From the NCBI RefSeq assembly GCF_003014735.1, contig NZ_PYAX01000013.1:124001-188000 (forward strand): a stretch of 64,000 nt of DNA, given 5' to 3'. Positions 59,001 to 64,000 of the stretch are shown here, piece by piece; within the stretch, counting starts at the first letter, position 1, and the number at the start of each line of letters is the position of its first letter. This stretch comes from Saccharothrix carnea. GTDB taxonomy: Bacteria; Actinomycetota; Actinomycetes; Mycobacteriales; Pseudonocardiaceae. A program made the translations under genes and the position numbers. Below the pieces are notes generated by a model. It ran no database searches and was not told where the DNA came from. It saw nothing but the letters and a program-made list of their open reading frames with translations.

Positions 59001-59911
59001 GAGAGACCCACCAGTTCTTCCGACCGCTCCCACACGGCGCGTTGCAGGCCGGTCCGGAAACGGTGCGGGGAAGGTGGCAGGAACACGGCTCCGGGTGTCG
59101 TGGAGTAGAAGCCGCCGCTGCGGCCGGCGAAGCGCGGGTCACCCGCGAGCCGCAGGGCGTGTTCGGCGGCCTGACGGGCGTTGCGCACGAGCGGTGTCCG
59201 TTCCGCCAGGGAGAACAGTCGCGTGCCCATCGGTATGTTGCGGACGAGCCCGGTGGACACCAGGCCGGGGCAGAAGGCGTTGGCGGTGATGCCGCGTGAC
59301 GTCCACCTGCGCGCGATCTCCTGTGTGACCAGCACGTTGAGCAGCTTCGAGCGGGCGTAGACGGCCAAGGAGCCGATCCGGCCGTACGAGCCGGGTTCGG
59401 CGAAGGCGCGGGGATCGAGGTGGAGCACGCTGCGGTGCGATTCGGAGGCGACCATCACGATGCGTGACGGTGCTGCACGCTCCAGCAGATCCGCGAGGAG
59501 GTTGGTGAGGAGGAAGGGACCCAGGTGGTTGGTGGCGATCATCCTGTCGAACCCGTCGGCGCTGACCTCGGGCCGCAGGTCGTGCGTGCCGGCGTTGTTG
59601 ATCAGGACGTCCAGGCGCGGCAGATGGTGATGCGCTTCTTCGGCCACCCTGCGCACGTCCCGCAAGTCCGAGAGGTCCGCCACGAGCATCCGGACAGCGG
59701 CGGACGGGCTCTCCCGGTGCAGCTCGGCCAGCGTCGCCTCGCCCCGCGCGCGGTCGCGGCAGATGAAGAGAAGGTGCGCGCCCGCCGTGACGAGTCCCCG
59801 GGCGATCTCCTTGCCGATGCCCGAGGTGGCGCCGGTGACGACGCAGTACGCGCCTTCCATGGCCCTCTCCCGGTCGTCCGCATCGGGTTGGGTGAAGGGT
59901 CGATTCGTCAT
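58997..59911 (-). CDS. Short-chain dehydrogenase/reductase
   Basis: 304 aa from ATG 59911, overlapping the PKS stop (ATGA). Classical SDR: cofactor loop VVTGATSGIGKEIARGL, NNAG in LDVLINNAGTHDLRPE, catalytic Ser region IVMVASESHRSV and Tyr-x-x-x-Lys in AVYARSKLLN. The CRDRARGE segment after beta-2 suggests NADP. It likely reduces a ketone or aldehyde on the product of the preceding PKS, similar to retinol-dehydrogenase-like SDRs. Confidence 0.9.
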   Translation of the reverse strand: MTNRPFTQPDADDRERAMEGAYCVVTGATSGIGKEIARGLVTAGAHLLFICRDRARGEATLAELHRESPSAAVRMLVADLSDLRDVRRVAEEAHHHLPRLDVLINNAGTHDLRPEVSADGFDRMIATNHLGPFLLTNLLADLLERAAPSRIVMVASESHRSVLHLDPRAFAEPGSYGRIGSLAVYARSKLLNVLVTQEIARRWTSRGITANAFCPGLVSTGLVRNIPMGTRLFSLAERTPLVRNARQAAEHALRLAGDPRFAGRSGGFYSTTPGAVFLPPSPHRFRTGLQRAVWERSEELVGLS

Positions 59912-62900
59912 GTCGCCATCTCCACCAGTTCGACACCGGACATCTCCAGCAGGAGCCGGCCGGTGGGGGTGACGGCTCGGTAGACGCCGTCCGGACCGAC
60001 CGACACCACGAGCTCGTGCCCGTGACGAAGCAGCAGATCGTGGTCGTTGGCTCCGTGCGTGTGCAGGTCGACGCGCGACACCGAGCGGGGCACGAACAGG
60101 GGGTTGTCGCGTTCACCGGCGGGCCGCAGGGCGGACGTCCTGAGCGCGGCGCACATCAGCAGCGCCGGTATCGTCATCGTTCGCAATCCGGGATACCCGG
60201 CCAGTTCGGGGGTCCACTTGCCGCGCGTGACGGAGGCGTCCACCGAGCAGTGCGAAAGGTTTCGGAAGGGGCCGCGCAGTGACACCGCAGCCCTTGGGAC
60301 GGCATACGGGTCGCGGGCGGCCAGGGGCGTGACGGGGGCAGGCGGGTGCCACGGGGAGCCGTCCGGCAGGGGATCGTGGGACAGCAGCACCTCGGTCTGG
60401 AAATGGCGGAGTCCTCCCGGTCGCAGCCGGCCGTCCGGGCCCAGGGTGTCGGAGTGGATGCTCACCGCCACGGCTGTCCTGGGCTCGTCGCCGGACCGGT
60501 GCTGCGCCACCCGCGCCCTGATGCGCAAAGGAGCGGGCCTGCTCCGGGTGAACGGGCGGATGAAGGTGTCGAACCGGGCGTCCCGGAACCCGGTGGTGAA
60601 CGTCCCCGGAACCAGCGCTTCCGCGGCCTGTGCGGCGATGTCCAGGATGAACGTCGCGGGCACCGTCGGTTTGCCGCTGACCAGGTGGTCGTAGAGGTGG
60701 GGCTCGCCGTCCGGGGTCATGAGGTAGTCCCACTCCCCGCTGCCGCCCGGCTCCCGCGGTGACGACCGCCAGGACGGCCACAGGCGGCTCGCGCGCCGGG
60801 CAGACGGCTCGTCGCGCACCAGGCCGGGGAAGTGGTGCCGCAGCCGGTTCCGTTCCGTGTTCCCCAGATAGACCGACGTGCCCCCGGCACGTGGCGCGGC
60901 TGCGAGCTCGTCGAGGAACTGCGCGGTGCCCTCCGCCGTCGATATGGGGGTGAACTGCCCCTGATGCGACACGTGTTCCTGGTACAGGGCGTCGGATCCC
61001 ATGCCCGTCTGCCGCCACATCGTGAAGCCGACGGTGAGCTCGTTGTGACCCGCAGCCGTCTCGGCGGTGGCCTCCAGGTAGGCGTTGCCCGAGGCGTAGT
61101 CCGTGTCACCGGGTGAGCCGGCGGATCCCGAGTACGAGCCGACGTTGCACCACAGGGACGGCTGCCCCGGGCCCAGCGCCGCCCTGAGGTTGAGGTGACC
61201 GAGAACCTTGGTGTCCCGTACCGCGCGGAACACTTCCAGCCCTTTCTTCTCCAGCAGGGTCGAGGCGACCTGGCCCGCGGCGTGGACGACGAAGTCGACC
61301 CGCCCTTCGACGCTCAGCACCCGTGCGACCGCTTCTCGGACCGAGCCCTCGTCCCGGATGTCGCATGCGAGGTAGTGCACCCGGTCCTCACCGAACAGGT
61401 CCTTGAGCGCCCGCAGCCTGACTTGCAGCCTGCGCTGTTTCAGCAGGGCGTCCGCGCGGGCGACCACCGACTTCGGGGTCGCATCGGGCAGGGTTTCGCG
61501 CAGGCGGCGGATGAGGTCGGCGCGGGTGCCCGCGAGCCGCTCGTCCCCGATGCCTTCGAGTTCCGAGGGCACTGCCTCTCCGGTGCGGCCTAGGAGCCAC
61601 AGCCTGGGACGGGTGTGGTCTGCCAGGGCTTCGAGCAGGGCCTGGACGATGTCCCCCGCCCCGCCCGTGATCAGACAGACGGATCCGTCGGTCAGCGGCA
61701 GGCCCGACGGCGGCACCGAGGTCGTGAGGGGGACCGGGAGCAGTGCTTCGGTCCAACGCCTGCCCTGGAGGTAGGAGACGGCGGGAGGCGGGAGCGGGCG
61801 GACGGCGCGTTCCCGCGCCACTTGAGTGAGCAGGCCCGGTGTGACGGGTTCGTCGGTGGTGAGCGTGAAGGCGACCGTGCCCGGGCGTTCCCAGCGCAGG
61901 CTCTTGACGAACCCGATGAAGAGCGAGGCTGTCGGGTGCGCCGTCCGGTCACTTGGGGCCGCACCCAGCACGACGGCCAGCGAGCTCTCCGGCTGCCACC
62001 GCGACCAGAGTCGCTGGGTGACGAGGAAGACCGCGTCGTGCAGGGCGAGGGCGCGCGGCACGGAGAGAGCCGCCAGGCCTCCCAGCACCGTCAGGTGGGG
62101 AGCCGCGGAGTCGACAGCCCTGAGCATCTTGTCCACAGAAGCCGCGGACGCGGGCCCGCCGCCGTCGTCCGGCAGGTCCAGGACGAGCGAGTCGCTGTCG
62201 TGGAGCTCGTCGTGGATCGCGGCACCGACCTCGGGGGAGGCCAGGAGCACGACGCCACGCCGGGGCAGCGACGGTGACAGCGGGGTATCCGCCTCACCGT
62301 GGTGGGTCGCGGCCTCGGCCGTGAGCTGCTTCCGGTAGCGGCGGGTCATGCACTCGGGCGCGATGTCCTCCTGCCCCCTGCGCGCCTCCTCGGCCGGCTC
62401 GGCGAGCAGGACCGTGTCCTGGTGGTCGGCGCGCAACCGCACGGGTAGGGCTGCACGCTCCACAGCGCGCAGGAGGGCGAGGGCGTGGTCGGCGGCCAGG
62501 TAGCTGCGGTCCCCTGCCGCCGGCGGCCGTTCCTGCGGGGCGTCGTCGAAGGACAACCGGGCGAGGACCGGCAGGCCGCGCTCTTCCGCGGTGCGGTTCG
62601 TCGTCACGGCCAGGAGGAACGCGCCCTCGCCCAGGGGCGCCGACCCGAGCCCTGCCAGGACGACGTTCTCGGTGCTCCCGTTGCCGTTGACGGCGACGAC
62701 CAGCGCCAGGTCCAGCTCGCCGGTCCTGAGGTAGCGGTGGGCCACCCGGAGGGCCGCGAGCGTGCCGTCTCTCCCGGCGTCGATCGCCATGCACGGGCCG
62801 TGCAGGTCGTAGCGGGCCGCGATGCGGGAGGCGATGACGTTCGGCAGCGTGCCTGCCTGCGAGTCTTCCGTCGTCGCCGGGAGTTGCTGACGGATCTTCT

Positions 62901-64000
62901 CCAGTCTCTGTGCCACGTGGGAGAAGGCGGGGTCGTCGCCGTGCCGGCCGAGCAGCCAGGTCGCGTCGTGTGCGTAGCAGCGCACGGCCGTGCCCACCAG
63001 CGCGCGTGGCATCCCGGTGTGCGCCGCGATCACTCCCGTCGTCTCCCGGACGTCCGCCCACATCTCACCGTGCTCCGCGGCGAAACGCGCTGCGACCTGC
63101 AGCGCCATCAACTGACAGGGGTCGACGACCGGTGTCGTGCGGCCTGACATCCGGATGTCGGCAGGTGCCGGCGCGGGGTAAGGCCGAGGGAAGCCGGCCT
63201 CGGGTGGAGCTCCCGTGCCGCGCAACCAGTCACGGACCGACTCGGTGGACGGTTCGCCGGGCAGGTAAGCCGACCAGGCGACCAGCACCAGCTCCCCGGA
63301 GTCCGGCTGGACCGGCGGACCGGAGCGCAGACCTCCGGCGTCGAGGCGATCGGCCACCAGCAGGTGCGCGTTGGTCCCGCCGAAGCCGAACGCCGATACC
63401 CCGACGGTGCGAGATCTGTCCTGCCTGCTCGGAAAGCGCACAGCTCTGCCCGGGACTCGGATACTTCCACCACTCGTCCCACTCTCGGACTCCCCCGCTC
63501 CGAGCTGCCCGGGGATCCAACCGTGGCGCAGAGCCAGCAGGGCGTGCATCAGGGAAAGGACGCCGGCAGTCCAACCGGTGTGGCCGAAAATCGGTTTGTT
63601 GCTGCTGCACCAGTGACCGGAGTCAGGACCGAGCGCCGTGAGGACCTGCGACTCGACGCCGTCGCCCGCTGGTGTGCCGGTCCCGTGCGCGACGACCCAG
63701 TCGATCTGGTCCGCCCTGACACCGTTGACCGTCCGGGCTCGCTGTATGGCGCGTTGCTGACCGGCGGGGTTCGGGGCCGAGATGGACTTGCCGCGGCCGT
63801 CCGCGGCACCGCCGAAACCGAGGAGGACCCCGAGGACGGTGTCGCCGTCTTCGCGCGCCCTGCGCAGCGTCTTCAACGCCACGATCCCGGCGCCGTCGCT
63901 GAACAGCGTTCCGTCCGAGGCTCCTGTGAACGCCCGGACTCGACCGCGAGGGGAGAGCCCGCTCAGTTTGGCGAACATCACCGCCATGGTCGGATCCACG
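59908..64000 (-). CDS. Iterative-type polyketide synthase, N-terminus outside the window (KS-KS'-KR-DH)
   Basis: At least 1,363 aa; the frame is open to the window edge, so the true start is missing. Domains in order: C-terminal part of a KS (1-215; catalytic His in VVAHGTGTPAGD and NKPIFGHTGW), a second KS-like domain (about 235-480) in which the active Cys is replaced by Arg410 (GPCMAIDAGRDGTLAAL), a linker, a KR (about 760-1060; ITGGAGD loop, GSYSGSAG, DYASGNAYL) and a DH (about 1095-1363; HLYDHLVSGKPTVPATF). A KS followed by a KS-like chain-length-factor domain is the layout of PUFA synthase subunits. No AT or ACP is visible in this part. Confidence 0.82.
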   Translation of the reverse strand, partial: VDPTMAVMFAKLSGLSPRGRVRAFTGASDGTLFSDGAGIVALKTLRRAREDGDTVLGVLLGFGGAADGRGKSISAPNPAGQQRAIQRARTVNGVRADQIDWVVAHGTGTPAGDGVESQVLTALGPDSGHWCSSNKPIFGHTGWTAGVLSLMHALLALRHGWIPGQLGAGESESGTSGGSIRVPGRAVRFPSRQDRSRTVGVSAFGFGGTNAHLLVADRLDAGGLRSGPPVQPDSGELVLVAWSAYLPGEPSTESVRDWLRGTGAPPEAGFPRPYPAPAPADIRMSGRTTPVVDPCQLMALQVAARFAAEHGEMWADVRETTGVIAAHTGMPRALVGTAVRCYAHDATWLLGRHGDDPAFSHVAQRLEKIRQQLPATTEDSQAGTLPNVIASRIAARYDLHGPCMAIDAGRDGTLAALRVAHRYLRTGELDLALVVAVNGNGSTENVVLAGLGSAPLGEGAFLLAVTTNRTAEERGLPVLARLSFDDAPQERPPAAGDRSYLAADHALALLRAVERAALPVRLRADHQDTVLLAEPAEEARRGQEDIAPECMTRRYRKQLTAEAATHHGEADTPLSPSLPRRGVVLLASPEVGAAIHDELHDSDSLVLDLPDDGGGPASAASVDKMLRAVDSAAPHLTVLGGLAALSVPRALALHDAVFLVTQRLWSRWQPESSLAVVLGAAPSDRTAHPTASLFIGFVKSLRWERPGTVAFTLTTDEPVTPGLLTQVARERAVRPLPPPAVSYLQGRRWTEALLPVPLTTSVPPSGLPLTDGSVCLITGGAGDIVQALLEALADHTRPRLWLLGRTGEAVPSELEGIGDERLAGTRADLIRRLRETLPDATPKSVVARADALLKQRRLQVRLRALKDLFGEDRVHYLACDIRDEGSVREAVARVLSVEGRVDFVVHAAGQVASTLLEKKGLEVFRAVRDTKVLGHLNLRAALGPGQPSLWCNVGSYSGSAGSPGDTDYASGNAYLEATAETAAGHNELTVGFTMWRQTGMGSDALYQEHVSHQGQFTPISTAEGTAQFLDELAAAPRAGGTSVYLGNTERNRLRHHFPGLVRDEPSARRASRLWPSWRSSPREPGGSGEWDYLMTPDGEPHLYDHLVSGKPTVPATFILDIAAQAAEALVPGTFTTGFRDARFDTFIRPFTRSRPAPLRIRARVAQHRSGDEPRTAVAVSIHSDTLGPDGRLRPGGLRHFQTEVLLSHDPLPDGSPWHPPAPVTPLAARDPYAVPRAAVSLRGPFRNLSHCSVDASVTRGKWTPELAGYPGLRTMTIPALLMCAALRTSALRPAGERDNPLFVPRSVSRVDLHTHGANDHDLLLRHGHELVVSVGPDGVYRAVTPTGRLLLEMSGVELVEMAT

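Overview
The window is high-GC actinobacterial DNA with strong G/C bias at third codon positions. The gene content (cellulose, mannan and pectin degradation, an FxLD lanthipeptide cluster, DUF5753-type regulators, a type I PKS, ISL3 and IS5 relatives, mycothiol-type DinB enzymes) points to a filamentous actinomycete, most likely Pseudonocardiaceae (Saccharothrix/Lentzea/Actinosynnema-like). The genus is an inference; no rRNA is present to settle it.

Layout. (1) 1-1.3 kb: chromosomal flank with the tail of a probable response regulator overlapping a DesK-type histidine kinase. (2) 1,325-1,398: an intact tRNA-Pro(GGG). Its 3' part (1,357-1,401) is repeated perfectly, 45 bp, at 40,252-40,296. 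A tyrosine integrase sits just inside the left copy. I read 1.36-40.3 kb as an approximately 38.9 kb tRNA-integrated island. No FtsK/TraB-like transfer gene, relaxase or recognisable Rep is seen, so it is either degenerate or needs a helper.

Inside the island: integrase and a DUF2637 membrane protein; a hypothetical/HTH-ImmA pair; a dead IS5-like transposase that truncated a second DUF2637 gene. Then comes a plant cell wall module (7.1-22.8 kb): LacI regulator, CBM10-GH134 mannanase, a sugar ABC importer (binding protein plus two permeases), a second LacI regulator, GH5 mannanase-CBM2, pectate lyase PL1-CBM2, rhamnogalacturonan lyase PL11-CBM2 and two GH6 cellulases with CBM2. Secreted enzymes would release manno-, cello- and pectic oligosaccharides and the importer would take up part of them. 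Shared CTTAAGCGG boxes and one CebR-like box suggest LacI-family control. An intact ISL3 element follows (22.9-24.6 kb), then small HTH regulators, a truncated XRE regulator, and an FxLD class I lanthipeptide cluster (precursor, LanB, LanC, PIMT-like methyltransferase; 28.8-34.6 kb). Next is a markedly AT-richer gene for a nuclease-STAND ATPase-repeat protein (34.7-37.7 kb), a candidate antiphage effector. The right end carries a tightly coupled four-gene operon of element-maintenance type.

(3) Right flank, 40.3-64 kb: the displaced tRNA terminator, a type I-E-like CRISPR array without cas genes whose leader end runs into decayed transposases, a second STAND ATPase homologous to the one in the island but lacking the nuclease, a dead ISL3 copy, and four paralogous secreted proteins of an unknown family (two on each strand). 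Between the paralogs lie a SIS-domain/TIM-barrel sugar phosphate isomerase pair and a dead transposase. (4) 53.8-64 kb, all on the minus strand: a lipid/polyketide operon of a PKS (KS, KS with lost active cysteine, KR, DH; cut by the window edge), SDR, WS/DGAT-type acyltransferase, DinB-family enzyme, alpha/beta hydrolase, a small gene with an apparent frameshift, and an AtuA-family protein.
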